Assembly: GCF_002262875.1 (NCBI RefSeq)
Contig: NZ_NKYE01000002.1
Location: forward strand, 434,001-498,000
Direction of reading: 5' to 3'
Length of the DNA stretch: 64,000 bases
From: Amycolatopsis antarctica
Lineage (GTDB): Bacteria > Actinomycetota > Actinomycetes > Mycobacteriales > Pseudonocardiaceae
The translations under genes were made by a program, and so were the position numbers. How positions within the stretch are numbered: position 1 is the first letter of the stretch; each line of letters opens with the position of its first letter. Shown in pieces: positions 18,401-26,160 of this stretch. Under the pieces are notes generated by a model. The model did no database searches and was not told the DNA's origin. It saw nothing but the letters and a program-made list of their open reading frames with translations.

Positions 18401-18664
18401 AACCCGCACTCGGACGAGGAGAACCAGACCGTCGAGCTGGCCAGGGCGACCGAGGACGAGAAACAGTCGCAGCTCGATCGGCTCGCCGACTTCCAGCGGC
18501 GCCACCACGACGAGGCGCAGGTCGCGCTGCGCGAGTTGCGGGAGGCGGCCACCCGGGGTGGCAACCTCTTCGGCACCCTGATGGATGCCGCGCGGGTGTG
18601 TTCGCTCGGGCAGATCACCGAGGCGTTCTTCGAGGTCGGCGGCCAGTACCGCCGCAACGTCTGA
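15428..18664 (+). CDS. icmF: fused isobutyryl-CoA mutase with its G-protein chaperone
   Basis: B12-dependent interconversion of isobutyryl-CoA and n-butyryl-CoA. A single 1,078-residue chain carries, in order, a B12-binding domain (Asp22-Gly-His24 with GGGGG loop), a MeaB-like GTPase (P-loop GTGGSGKS 201-208, NKFE at 342-345) and the large mutase barrel from about 520. YTAGVFPFKR, where methylmalonyl-CoA mutases have a Tyr-containing loop, and the insert AGEGDPFRTNRRFKYLS mark IcmF. The fused chaperone loads and protects the cofactor. ATG 15428 lies 92 bases after cvnD, with AGGA nearby. The gene stands alone, likely linking valine or fatty-acid breakdown with butyryl-CoA supply for polyketides. 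Confidence 0.95.
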   Translation: MTSELHRPVNPVRFVTASSLFDGHDASINIMRRILQSQGAEVVHLGHNRSVDEVATAAISEDVQGVAISAYQGGHVEYFSYLVELLAERGAGHIKVFGGGGGVIVQDEIDLLHSRGVARIFSPEDGYEMGLPGMINSMIKACDVDLAADVPGTVDQLISGDVPTLSRVITALQRDALPREWHQAIADAARARTVPVLGITGTGGSGKSSLTDELVRRFRLDQEDKLRIAVLAVDPSRRRGGGALLGDRIRMNCLDGSPVFFRSLATRTTSGEIPVGLDEAVLACKAAGYDLVIVETPGIGQGDAGIVDHVDHALYVMTPEFGAASQLEKIDMLDFADAVAINKFERRGAEDARRDVARQLVRNREEFHSSPEDMPVFGTSAAKFNDDGVTALYQRLRDSLAEMGLVVSPGMLPPVQGKVSTDASTIIPATRARYLADIAEAVRGYHEYTRAQAAIVRRREHFAEAKRALAAEGADIEAIDRLLAAVESDVDADVDRLLTGWPELAASYREDELVVKIRDKELRTQLWRDTLSGSRIPRVALPRYSDPGELVSFLRRENLPGYFPYTAGVFPFKREGEDPARMFAGEGDPFRTNRRFKYLSADSEAKRLSTAFDSVTLYGHDPDTRPDIYGKVGTSGVSIATLEDMEVLYDGFDLTSPSTSVSMTINGPAPTILAYFLNTAIDQRFAAFEWDNGRKPDEAEAAELREWALRNVRGTVQADILKEDQGQNTCIFSTEFSLRMMADIQEWFIAHGVRNFYSVSISGYHIAEAGANPISQLAFTLSNGFTYVESYLARGMDINDFAPNLSFFFSNGMDAEYSVLGRVARRIWAVAMRERYGANDRAQKLKYHVQTSGRSLHAQEMSFNDIRTTLQALCALYDNANSLHTNAFDEAITTPSESSVRRAMAIQMIINKEWGLSKNENPQQGSFVIDELTDLVEEAVLTEFDRISERGGVLGAMETGYQRGKIQDESILYERLKHDGSLPIVGVNTFRNPHSDEENQTVELARATEDEKQSQLDRLADFQRRHHDEAQVALRELREAATRGGNLFGTLMDAARVCSLGQITEAFFEVGGQYRRNV

Positions 18665-18718
18665 GCAGCCGCCCCACCGGAACCGACACGCATTCCAGCG
18701 CAACCGTGTCGCGCGCTT

Positions 18719-18984
18719 CGGCATGCCGTGTCGTGCGGGCCGGCATGCCGTGTCGTGCGATCCGGCACCCCGTATCGCGGCGTCGACCGTAGCCGTTCGC
18801 CGGCAAATTGCTGTGCGGCGACGGAACGGGTGGCGTGTGTCCGATGTGCACGGCATCTGCGGCGTCACGTCGGATGCACGCCGCGTCTACCCGCGTCCCC
18901 GGTTGAGTCCGGCTACGACAGTGCCCGACACGGCATGCCGAGATGCCCGACACGGCATGCCCAGGCGCGCGACACGGCATGGGC
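18719..18984. repeat. inverted pair of 22-bp tandem-repeat arrays
   Basis: Left array: core CGGCATGCCGTGTCG at 18719-18733, again at 18741-18755, and a degenerate copy at 18763-18777. Right array, inverted: CGACACGGCATGCCG at 18926-18940, then copies with small changes at 18948-18962 and 18970-18984. Spacing is exactly 22 bases on both sides (15-base core plus 7 variable bases). A weaker unit may precede at 18697. The two arms could fold into a long imperfect hairpin with a loop of about 150 bases. The arrays fill the 364-base gap between icmF and the oxidoreductase gene; no gene is convincing in the gap. Confidence 0.85.
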
Positions 18985-19028
18985 TTCGGTCCGGAATAGT
19001 GGCGGCGCGGCGGTCGTTGGCACAGCGT

Positions 19029-19859
19029 ATGAAATTCGGTATCGCCACTTTCGTGACAGACCAGGGGATCCGCCCGGACGATCTGGGCCGTGCGCTGGAG
19101 GAACGCGGTTTTGACTCGCTGTTCCTCGCCGAACATTCGCACATCCCGGCCAGCCGCGAGTCGCCGTATCCGGGTGGTGGTGACCTGCCGGACGTCTACT
19201 ACCGAACGCTCGACCCGTTCATCGCGCTGACCGCGGCCGCACAGACCACGGAGAACCTGCTCCTGGGGACGGGCATCGCACTGCTGATGCAGCGCGACGT
19301 GATCCACACCGCCAAGGAGGTCGCCAGCCTCGACCTCATCTCACGCGGCCGTGCGCTGTTCGGGGTGGGTGCGGGCTGGAATCGGGAGGAGATGCGCGAT
19401 CACGGCACCGATCCGCGCACCCGGGGTGCCCTGCTCAATGAGCAACTCGCCGCGCTGAAGGAGATCTGGGGCAAGGAACAAGCCGAGTTCCACGGTACCC
19501 ATGTCGATTTCGACCCGATGTACGCCTGGCCCAAGCCGGTGCAGAAGCCACACCCGCCGATCCTGATCGGCGGCGAGAGCGAGGCCGCGCTGCGCAGGCT
19601 GGCCGACTTCGGCGATCACTGGCTGCCCCGCGCCGACACCGCCCCGGCCGAGATCACCCGGGTCCGCGCCTGGCTGGCCGATCAGGGCAAGCCCGAGGTC
19701 CCGGTCAGCATCTTCGGCGCCGGGCGGGACACCGCCGCCCTGGACGGCTTCGCCGGCGCGGGTGTCGACCGGGTCGCGTTCATCCTCGGCACCAAGCCCT
19801 ACGACGAGACGCTGCGGAAGCTGGACGAGCTGGCCGGACTCACGCAGGGCTACCGCTGA
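19029..19859 (+). CDS. LLM-class F420-dependent oxidoreductase
   Basis: Luciferase-like TIM-barrel oxidoreductase of 276 residues that probably uses coenzyme F420. ATG 19029 starts KFGIATFVTDQG, the usual first strand. LFLAEHSHIP holds the conserved His region; GVGAGWNREEMRDHG is the typical cofactor loop; HPPILIGGESEAALRR is the next shared strand. It resembles the TIGR03619-type group. The frame stays open upstream into the repeat region, but that part encodes repeats and is not protein-like. Substrate unknown. Confidence 0.88.
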   Translation: MKFGIATFVTDQGIRPDDLGRALEERGFDSLFLAEHSHIPASRESPYPGGGDLPDVYYRTLDPFIALTAAAQTTENLLLGTGIALLMQRDVIHTAKEVASLDLISRGRALFGVGAGWNREEMRDHGTDPRTRGALLNEQLAALKEIWGKEQAEFHGTHVDFDPMYAWPKPVQKPHPPILIGGESEAALRRLADFGDHWLPRADTAPAEITRVRAWLADQGKPEVPVSIFGAGRDTAALDGFAGAGVDRVAFILGTKPYDETLRKLDELAGLTQGYR

Positions 19860-19937
19860 CGAGCCGTCGGCCGGGCCACCGGCGCGGTAGGTTGGCGAAA
19901 GAGGGAACAACGGTGTTGAGAGGGATGGGACACGCTT

Positions 19938-20927
19938 GTGAGTGACGTTCAGATCGGGATGGCGGCCGCGCTGGAGCAGTTCTCGCCGAGAGAGTCGATC
20001 GAACTGGCGGCGCTGGCCGAGCAGCACGGCTTCTCCGGTCAGATGGCGGCGGATCACTTCCAGCCCTGGGTACCCGCCCAGGGTGAGGCTTCCTTCGTCT
20101 GGAGTGTGCTGGCCTCGCTGGCCGAGAACACCGCCGGTGATCTCGGTCCGGGGGTGACCTGCCCGTCGTTCCGGCTGCACCCGGCGATGGTGGCGCAGGC
20201 GGCCGCGACGCTGGAGGCCACCTATCCGGGGCGCACCTGGCTGGGCATCGGCTCCGGCGAGGCGCTGAACGAGCACATCGTCGGCGGTTACTGGCCGGAG
20301 GCCCCGGAACGAGTCCGCCGGATGTTCGAGGCGCTCGAGGTCATCCGGAAGCTGTTCTCCGGCAAGGATGTCAAGCACAGCGGCGAGTTCTTCAAGCTGC
20401 ACAACACGCGACTGTGGACGCTGCCCGACGCGCCGCCGCCGATCTACATCGCCTCCGCGGGGCCGTACACCTCCCGTAAGACCGGTGAACTCGCCGACGG
20501 CATCATCACGCCGGGCGCGTCCATCGAGAAGCTCGAAGGCATCCTGGACAACTTCGGCAAGGGCGCGCGCAAGGCCGACAAGGACCCGGACACGATGCCG
20601 AAACTGCTGCAGGTGCACCTGTCCTGGGCGGCCACCGACGAGGAGGCGCTGTCGAACGCGATCGAGCAGTGGCCCAACGGCGGCATGAAGTTCCCCAAGG
20701 CGGACGTGCGGTCGCCGTTCGACTTCGAGCAGATGGCGAAACTGGTGCGCCCCGAGGACTTCGAGGGGCGCATGGTGATCTCGGCGGACCCGGACAAGCA
20801 CCGGGCGGCGCTGCAGCGCTTCGTCGACGCCGGGTTCAACCGGATCTACCTGCACAACGTGGGGCGCAACCAGAAGGAGTGGCTGGAGACCTTCGGCCGC
20901 GAGGTGATCCCGAAGCTCACCGCCTGA
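19938..20927 (+). CDS. LLM-class F420-dependent oxidoreductase related to F420 glucose-6-phosphate dehydrogenase (TIGR03557-like)
   Basis: GTG 19938 with a purine-rich leader. The 329 residues share the SDHFQPW-like segment AADHFQPW (catalytic His in Fgd1) and GSGEALNE (with the Fgd1 active-site Glu). IYIASAGPYTSRKTGELADG matches the phosphate-side strand. The Lys/Arg residues that bind glucose 6-phosphate in Fgd1 are not clearly kept, so the substrate is probably different. The gap from the preceding LLM gene is 78 bases and both face the same way. Confidence 0.88.
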   Translation: MSDVQIGMAAALEQFSPRESIELAALAEQHGFSGQMAADHFQPWVPAQGEASFVWSVLASLAENTAGDLGPGVTCPSFRLHPAMVAQAAATLEATYPGRTWLGIGSGEALNEHIVGGYWPEAPERVRRMFEALEVIRKLFSGKDVKHSGEFFKLHNTRLWTLPDAPPPIYIASAGPYTSRKTGELADGIITPGASIEKLEGILDNFGKGARKADKDPDTMPKLLQVHLSWAATDEEALSNAIEQWPNGGMKFPKADVRSPFDFEQMAKLVRPEDFEGRMVISADPDKHRAALQRFVDAGFNRIYLHNVGRNQKEWLETFGREVIPKLTA

Positions 20928-20965
20928 CAGCCGGCGGCCGTGACAGGGCCGGCGAGGGCTGCCGC

Positions 20966-22213
20966 TCAGCGCCGGGCCGAGCGGTACGTCCAGTCCAGGA
21001 AGCGGGCGACCCCGCGGACGACATGGGCGCTGCGGATCGACGGGAAGACGTCGAACGCGTGCTGCGCGCCGGAGATCTCCGCGTAGGCGACCGGGTTCGC
21101 GGACACCTCACGCAGCCGGTCGACGAAGCCGCGTGCTTCGGCCACCGGCACCACCGTGTCCTGGTCACCGTGGATCACGAAGAACGGCGGCGCGGTGTCC
21201 GCCGCCCGGTCGAGCGGTGAGGCGGCGACGTACTCGTCGAGGAACTCCTCCGGGTCCTTGCCGACGACGTAGCGGGCGAGGACGGCCTGCAGCCGGTAGC
21301 GGCTGGCGCGCGAGCCGGTGCTGGCGGCGAAGTCGTAGACGCCGTAGTGCGGGACGCAGGCGGAGATGCCGGTGTCGGCGTCCTCGAAACCGGGCTGCAG
21401 CCGGGTGTCGTTCGCCGTGAGCGCGAGCAGCGCCGCCAGGTGGCCACCCGCCGAACCACCGGTCACCGCCAGGAACGACGGATCGCCTCCGTACTCGCCG
21501 ATGTTCTCCCGGATCCAGGCCACGGCGCGTTTCGCTGCCACGATGTGGTCCGGCCAGTGCGCGGTCGGTGAGAGCGGGTAGTTTATCGCGACACACACCC
21601 AGCCGCGCTGCGCCAGGTACTGCATCAGGGGTACGCCCTGCTGGTCCTTGCTTCCGAGCATCCACGCGCCACCGTGCACCTGCAGCAGCACCGGCCGCCC
21701 TTCTGCCGGGTCCTCGTTCTCGCTGTCGTCGGGGCGGTAGACATCGAGCAGGAACCGTCTGCCGCCCGGGGCGTAGGCGATGTCGCGGTCGCGACGCACT
21801 CCGGGAGCGCTCATCCGGAACGGCAGCACGAGCTGTTTCCACGGTGTCGCGAGATCCTCGGCCTCCGGCGGTTCCGCCAGGCCGGTGGCGTAGTCCTCGC
21901 CGAGCGCGCCGGTGAGTGCGTCCTCGACCTCGTCGCGGGCACGGTGCGCGGTGAGCACGAGCCTGCCCAGCGCGGCAGCACTCAGCCCGGCCAGCATGAG
22001 CCCGGCGCGGTCCGAGCGCGTGTGCAGCCCGCGCCTGGCCAGGTGAGCCACGGTGTCGGCGGCGGTGACGGCGAGCAGGTGCGGGGCCAGTTCGGCGGTG
22101 AGCCAGCCCGCGAAGAACGAGGGGATCGCGGAAAACCGGGTCCTGGCGGGCCGCAGCGCGTTGGCGGCCAGTGCGAGCTGCACGGCTCGACGGGTGACGA
22201 ACGTCGGACGCAT
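20966..22213 (-). CDS. alpha/beta hydrolase, carboxylesterase of the LipM/LipQ type
   Basis: HSL-type esterase, 415 residues. Oxyanion motif HGGAW at 180-184, nucleophile Ser254 in GGSAGGH, acid Asp350 or Asp352 in HGDQD, and His385. The first 130 residues hold several hydrophobic helices as in mycobacterial LipM and LipQ, so the protein is probably membrane-associated. It converges on the preceding oxidoreductase gene. Confidence 0.88.
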   Translation of the reverse strand: MRPTFVTRRAVQLALAANALRPARTRFSAIPSFFAGWLTAELAPHLLAVTAADTVAHLARRGLHTRSDRAGLMLAGLSAAALGRLVLTAHRARDEVEDALTGALGEDYATGLAEPPEAEDLATPWKQLVLPFRMSAPGVRRDRDIAYAPGGRRFLLDVYRPDDSENEDPAEGRPVLLQVHGGAWMLGSKDQQGVPLMQYLAQRGWVCVAINYPLSPTAHWPDHIVAAKRAVAWIRENIGEYGGDPSFLAVTGGSAGGHLAALLALTANDTRLQPGFEDADTGISACVPHYGVYDFAASTGSRASRYRLQAVLARYVVGKDPEEFLDEYVAASPLDRAADTAPPFFVIHGDQDTVVPVAEARGFVDRLREVSANPVAYAEISGAQHAFDVFPSIRSAHVVRGVARFLDWTYRSARR

Positions 22214-22263
22214 CGTCCGAGCCTAACCCGGCCGCACCTGGCGGGTTCGCCGCACGGGTGGGC

Positions 22264-23124
22264 TCAGTCCGTGACGAGGACGGCGTCGGTCAGCACCGGC
22301 GCTTCGCCGCGTGCGGGGACGGTGACGGTGAGCGGGAATCGGTCGCCCTCGTCCCAGACCGCCACGCGCAGCCGTTCGCCCGGGGTGACCGGCCCCGCGA
22401 ATCTGGCCGTGAACGAACGGATCCGGGTGACGTCGGCGTCGAGCATCGCGTCCGTGGCGGCTTTGGCGGCCATCCCGTACGTGCACAGGCCGTGCAGGAT
22501 CGGTGCGTCGAAACCGCTCGCCAGGGCGAACTCCGGCTCGGCGTGCAGGGGATTGAGGTCGCCACACAGCCGGTAGAGCAGTGCCTGCTGCGGCAGCGTC
22601 GGCACGTCGAGAAGTACGTCCGGCTGCCGTGCCGGCGGCGTGATCCGGGGCGAACGGCCGCGCTCGCCGCCGAATCCACCCTCACCCCGGGCGAAGATCC
22701 CTTCCTTTGTCGTCCACAGTGGACTTCCGTCGTCGAGCGAGGCGGTGGTCTCGACGACGATCACCGCGGCGGTGCCCTTGTCGAGTACCTCGACGACGCG
22801 GCTGCGGCGGATTCCCCGGCCCGCCGCGGGAATCGGCCCGTGCACCGCCACTTCCTGGTGGCCGTGCAGCACGTTCGCGAGGTCCAGGCGCACGCCCGGG
22901 AACGTCACGGCCGGAGGCTCGAAGGTGCGCGGCTCCGCGGCGACGGTCGCGAAGGTCGGCAGGACCCGCAGGTCGCTTTCGTAGGCGTAACGCAGTTCCC
23001 GCGGATCCAGCGGATCGGCGCCGGCGCCCAGCGCGAGGTGATAGAGCAGGACGTCCGATCGCGTCCAGGAGAACGGGACGGGGGGCTGCTCCGCCCCGAT
23101 CGCGACGGCGGGGTCGATGGGCAC
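22264..23124 (-). CDS. MaoC-like (R)-specific enoyl-CoA hydratase, hydratase 2 type
   Basis: Double hot-dog hydratase of 286 residues. The C-terminal half has the hydratase 2 signature YRLCGDLNPLH followed by ILHGLCTYG; the catalytic Asp and His are the ones in GDLNPLH. The N-terminal half is the degenerate hot dog. Such enzymes hydrate trans-2-enoyl-CoA in fatty-acid or sterol side-chain breakdown. It runs in the same direction as the LipM-like gene, 50 bases upstream of it. A GTCCA-N3-TGGAC dyad lies inside at 22712-22724. Confidence 0.9.
   Translation of the reverse strand: MPIDPAVAIGAEQPPVPFSWTRSDVLLYHLALGAGADPLDPRELRYAYESDLRVLPTFATVAAEPRTFEPPAVTFPGVRLDLANVLHGHQEVAVHGPIPAAGRGIRRSRVVEVLDKGTAAVIVVETTASLDDGSPLWTTKEGIFARGEGGFGGERGRSPRITPPARQPDVLLDVPTLPQQALLYRLCGDLNPLHAEPEFALASGFDAPILHGLCTYGMAAKAATDAMLDADVTRIRSFTARFAGPVTPGERLRVAVWDEGDRFPLTVTVPARGEAPVLTDAVLVTD
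22712..22724. repeat. GTCCA-N3-TGGAC dyad, copy 2 (spacer CAG)
   Basis: Inside the MaoC-like gene; here the coding frame reads Ser-Pro-Leu-Trp-Thr, a different frame from copy 1. Confidence 0.8.
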
Positions 23125-23237
23125 GGCGGCTCCGTTCCGTGGTTCGGTGCGGCGGACCGGTTTCGTTCCTGGTCGCCCCGGCCATCCTCCTCCGGCCCGG
23201 CCACGCGGCCGTCGCGGGCCCGGTAGCGTCGCGGCGC

Positions 23238-23795
23238 ATGGGAGAGCACAAGGACCGCATGCTGCGCGGCGAGTTGTACCAGGACAGCGATCCGGAGCTG
23301 ATCGCCGATCGCCGCCGGGCGCAGGCTCTGGTCGACGAGTTCAACGGCACCGGCGCGGAGGAGACCGACCGGCGGGACGGGGTGCTGCGCAGGCTGCTCG
23401 GCTCCCTGGGGGACGGTTCCTGGATCATGCCGCGGTTCCAGTGCGACTACGGCTACCTGATCGACATCGGCTCGAACAGTTTCCTCAACTACGACGCCAT
23501 CCTGCTCGACTGCGCACCGATCCGGATCGGTGACGACGTGTCGATCGGACCGCGCGCGCAGTTGCTGACTGCTCTGCATCCGATCGAGAATCACGAGGCG
23601 CGGCGGCGGCGGTGGGAGAGTGCCGCGCCCATCACTATCGGCGACAACGTCTGGTTCGGCGGGGGTGTCACCGTGTGCGCTGGGGTGACGGTCGGGGAGG
23701 ACACCGTGGTCGGTGCGGGCAGTGTCGTCACCCGTGACCTGCCGGCGCGTGTGCTGGCGGCGGGCAATCCGGCTCGGGTGGTCCGCGCGATCTAG
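23238..23795 (+). CDS. maltose/galactoside O-acetyltransferase-like protein
   Basis: Left-handed beta-helix acetyltransferase of 185 residues. An N-terminal MGEHKDRMLRGELY-type segment is followed by hexapeptide repeats (IRIGDDVSIGPRAQLL, ITIGDNVWFGGGVTV, VGEDTVVGAGSVV). The catalytic His is in ALHPIE. Acetyl-CoA is the donor; the acceptor is probably a sugar. ATG 23238 gives the family's usual length; the frame upstream is not protein-like. Its stop overlaps the convergent hydrolase by four bases. Confidence 0.9.
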   Translation: MGEHKDRMLRGELYQDSDPELIADRRRAQALVDEFNGTGAEETDRRDGVLRRLLGSLGDGSWIMPRFQCDYGYLIDIGSNSFLNYDAILLDCAPIRIGDDVSIGPRAQLLTALHPIENHEARRRRWESAAPITIGDNVWFGGGVTVCAGVTVGEDTVVGAGSVVTRDLPARVLAAGNPARVVRAI

Positions 23796-24616
23796 CCGGG
23801 TTCCGTGGCGGACGGGGTGGGAACCGTGTCGTGGAGCAGTGTGGTGAGTCGTCCGGCGAACTGTCCGGCGTTGCGCTGGGGGCCGAGGTGGGCGCCCGGT
23901 ACTTCGGCGAAGGGGACGTCGAGGGCGTCGGCGAGCAGTTCGGCTGGCCGGTGGTGGTAGAAGCCGCGGCTGTCCTCGCCGCCCGCGGGGATCACCGGAA
24001 CCCCGCAGGCGCGCAGCGCGGCCACGTCCGGCAGGTACCGGTAGAACTCGCGCATTTCGCGGCCGAACAGCCGGATCCAGTCCCGTTCGAACGGCAGCGC
24101 GACTGCTTTCAGGTCCGGCCCGGCAGCGCCCGCGAGCGAGCGCACGAACCTGGTGAACGCCGTGAGCAGGTCCGTCTCGGCGAGGGCCACCAGTTCGTCG
24201 GCGAAGGCGAGCCAGTGGTCACCGTCGCCGAGCAACCGCACGGCGGGTGGTTCGTGGGCGACGACGGCCCGCACCAGCCCCGGCCGGATGGCGGCGAGTT
24301 CGAGCGCGATGAGCGCACCGGCACTGCTACCGAAGACGAGGGCGTGGTCGTACCCGAAATGCCGGATCACGGCGGCCGCGTCCACTGCCTGGGTGCGCAC
24401 GGTGACCGGCCCGCTCGTCTCGTCGGTGCTGTGGAAATGCCCGCGCCGGTCGTAGCCGAGGACGGTGTACCGCCCGGCGAGCCTGCGCGTCAGCGGCCGG
24501 TAGCTCTCCACGCCGCCGAGCCCGCCGGCGATCAGCAGCAGTGGCGGGCCCATACCGGTGCGGCGCACCCGCAGGGTGCCGTCGGCGACGGGGCACAGTT
24601 CGTCCTCGGCGCGCAT
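23792..24616 (-). CDS. alpha/beta hydrolase
   Basis: Hydrolase of 274 residues with LLLIAGGLGG (oxyanion region), YDRRGHFHS, nucleophile elbow VFGSSAGA, and a late His in PGAHLGP. It is a cytoplasmic fold without signal peptide. The active-site sequence resembles the broad haloperoxidase/epoxide hydrolase-like group; substrate unknown. The start codon is ATG 24616. Confidence 0.85.
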   Translation of the reverse strand: MRAEDELCPVADGTLRVRRTGMGPPLLLIAGGLGGVESYRPLTRRLAGRYTVLGYDRRGHFHSTDETSGPVTVRTQAVDAAAVIRHFGYDHALVFGSSAGALIALELAAIRPGLVRAVVAHEPPAVRLLGDGDHWLAFADELVALAETDLLTAFTRFVRSLAGAAGPDLKAVALPFERDWIRLFGREMREFYRYLPDVAALRACGVPVIPAGGEDSRGFYHHRPAELLADALDVPFAEVPGAHLGPQRNAGQFAGRLTTLLHDTVPTPSATEPG

Positions 24617-24770
24617 GGCGACCAGTCAAACACGCCGCTCGCGGCACCGGTTTCCTGCCCGAATAGGTCTCCCTGCCGAGGGGGAGCGGCACCGGCCCGC
24701 GATATGTCGGCCAGACCGCGAGCGCGACGGTCGCGGCCGGAAAGTCGGTGGCCGCTGCGAGGATGGCCGG

Positions 24771-25226
24771 ATGGTCTCCTGGGAGCGGTCCGAACACGAG
24801 GCACCGGAGCTGGCGCGGGGAGTAAGGGCATGTTTCGAGGCCGCGACGGCACACGTCCTGGCCAGTCTCCGCCGGGATGGCGCGCCGAGGGTGAGCGGCA
24901 CCGAAGTGGATGTCGACGAACAGGGGATCCGGCTCGGTTCGCTCGGTGGGGCGGTGAAGGCTCTTGGATCTGTTCCGGGATGCGCGATGCGCCATCCACT
25001 CGTGTCCCGCTGATGTCGCGGGCGCGAGGAGGACGCGAAGGTGGCCGGTGTCGCACTGCCGGTATCCGGCGAGGAGGGGACGCACGCCTTCCGGCTCGAC
25101 CTGACAGCGGCGGTGCTGACCTCGGTCGAAGGCGACACGCTGGTGGTCCGTTCCTGGCATCCGGGCGCTGCCGCGGTCCGGTGGGAACGACAGGGCAGCC
25201 GCTCCGCCGCCCGGGTGGACGGCTGA
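24771..25226 (+). pseudogene. decayed PPOX/pyridoxamine 5'-phosphate oxidase-family gene
   Basis: The first 66 or so codons from ATG 24771 read as a normal FMN/F420-binding split-barrel start (HVLASLRRDGAPRVSGTEV, GSLGGAVKAL). Near 24964 one extra base throws the frame off, and TGA at 25011-25013 ends it. In the shifted frame the expected DLFRDARCAIHS appears for about 19 codons. A second shift near 25022 returns to the first frame, giving EEDAKVAGVA, then THAFRLDLTAAVLTSVEGD and LVVRSWHPG. The stretch between AGVA and FRLDL is about 15-20 residues shorter than usual, suggesting a deletion as well. Two sequencing errors could explain the frameshifts but not the shortening. Confidence 0.72.
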
Positions 25227-25259
25227 CCCGGTCGAAGCGACGCGCTGGTGGTCCGTTCC
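25225..25259 (+). repeat. partial duplicate of the pseudogene 3' part
   Basis: Bases 25225-25259 repeat 25119-25155 with two single-base deletions and few changes; the shared end is CGCTGGTGGTCCGTTCC. It lies just after the pseudogene stop and supports local rearrangement during decay. Confidence 0.65.
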
Positions 25260-25356
25260 CCGCTCCGGGGTGGGTGCGGTGTGAGCTGCTGGGGTGGCCG
25301 GTGGCCTCCGGCGTCCCCCGGTCGTGCCGGCGGCCACGAGCGGGGATGATGGCTCG

Positions 25357-26160
25357 ATGACCGTGCGCTCCCATGTCTCCGCCGAACTCGTCCTGCGCAT
25401 CACCTCGCCCGGCAGGCTGGCCATGTCGGTGGCGGTCGCGGGCGGCCCCGGCGTCGAGTCGGAACGGCTGACCATCTCGGGCCCTTCGGGCGTGCCGGAG
25501 CCCATCGAGTTCCCGCACCGCACCCGGGTGCACGTGCTCGACCTGCCATTGGGCGAGGTGACGATCAACTACTCGGCGGACTGCGCGGGCCGGACAGGGG
25601 AGCCGGAGCGCGTCACCGAGGCCGACGCGATCCTCTACACCCGGCCGAGCAGGTACTGCCCCTCGGACCGGCTGATGGGGCTGGCCGCGGGCCAGTTCGG
25701 CCGCCCCGGCGGCGGCCGCGGCAAGATCGACGCGATCGTCGACTTCGTCGGCAGCCGGCTGTTCTACACCCCGGGCTCCAGTCGTCCCACCGACGACGCG
25801 GTGAACACCGTGCTGGCCGGCGAGGGGGTGTGCCGCGACTACGCGCACCTGTGCATCGCGTTCTGCCGGGCACAGGACATTCCCGCCCGGTTCGTCGCCG
25901 TGTACGCCCCCGGACTGCGCCCGATGGACTTCCACGCCGTGTTCGAGGCCGCCGTCGACGGCCACTGGTACGCCTTCGACGCCACCAGGCTCGCGCCGCG
26001 CGCCTCGTTGACCCGGATCGCCACCGGGAGGGACGCCTCGGACACCGCGTTCCTGAGCACTCTCGGCAGTGAGCTGGATCTGCTCCGCACCACGGTCTCC
26101 GCCACCGCGACCGGCGAGCTGCCGGTCGAGGACCCGGACGCGCTGGTATCGCTGGCCTGA
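25357..26160 (+). CDS. transglutaminase-like domain protein
   Basis: 267 residues starting at ATG 25357; the frame extends upstream without a better start. The N-terminal half is beta-rich, the C-terminal half has the papain-like triad: Cys159 in GEGVCRDYAHL, His193 in DFHAVFE and Asp208 in YAFDATR. Actinobacterial proteins of this type are cytoplasmic and act as proteases or amidases of unknown substrate. No signal peptide is visible. Confidence 0.9.
   Translation: MTVRSHVSAELVLRITSPGRLAMSVAVAGGPGVESERLTISGPSGVPEPIEFPHRTRVHVLDLPLGEVTINYSADCAGRTGEPERVTEADAILYTRPSRYCPSDRLMGLAAGQFGRPGGGRGKIDAIVDFVGSRLFYTPGSSRPTDDAVNTVLAGEGVCRDYAHLCIAFCRAQDIPARFVAVYAPGLRPMDFHAVFEAAVDGHWYAFDATRLAPRASLTRIATGRDASDTAFLSTLGSELDLLRTTVSATATGELPVEDPDALVSLA

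Noticed and set aside
18697..18991. Possible CRISPR array
   Set aside because: Units are 22 bases apart with only 7 variable bases, the two arrays are in opposite orientation, and no cas gene is nearby.
18585..19028. Upstream extension of the LLM oxidoreductase
   Set aside because: The extension translates the 22-bp repeats and has no family similarity; ATG 19029 gives the normal N-terminus.
19029..20927. Luciferase partner for the LuxC/LuxE-type genes
   Set aside because: Both are F420-type oxidoreductases, not LuxA/LuxB, and lie 14 kb away.
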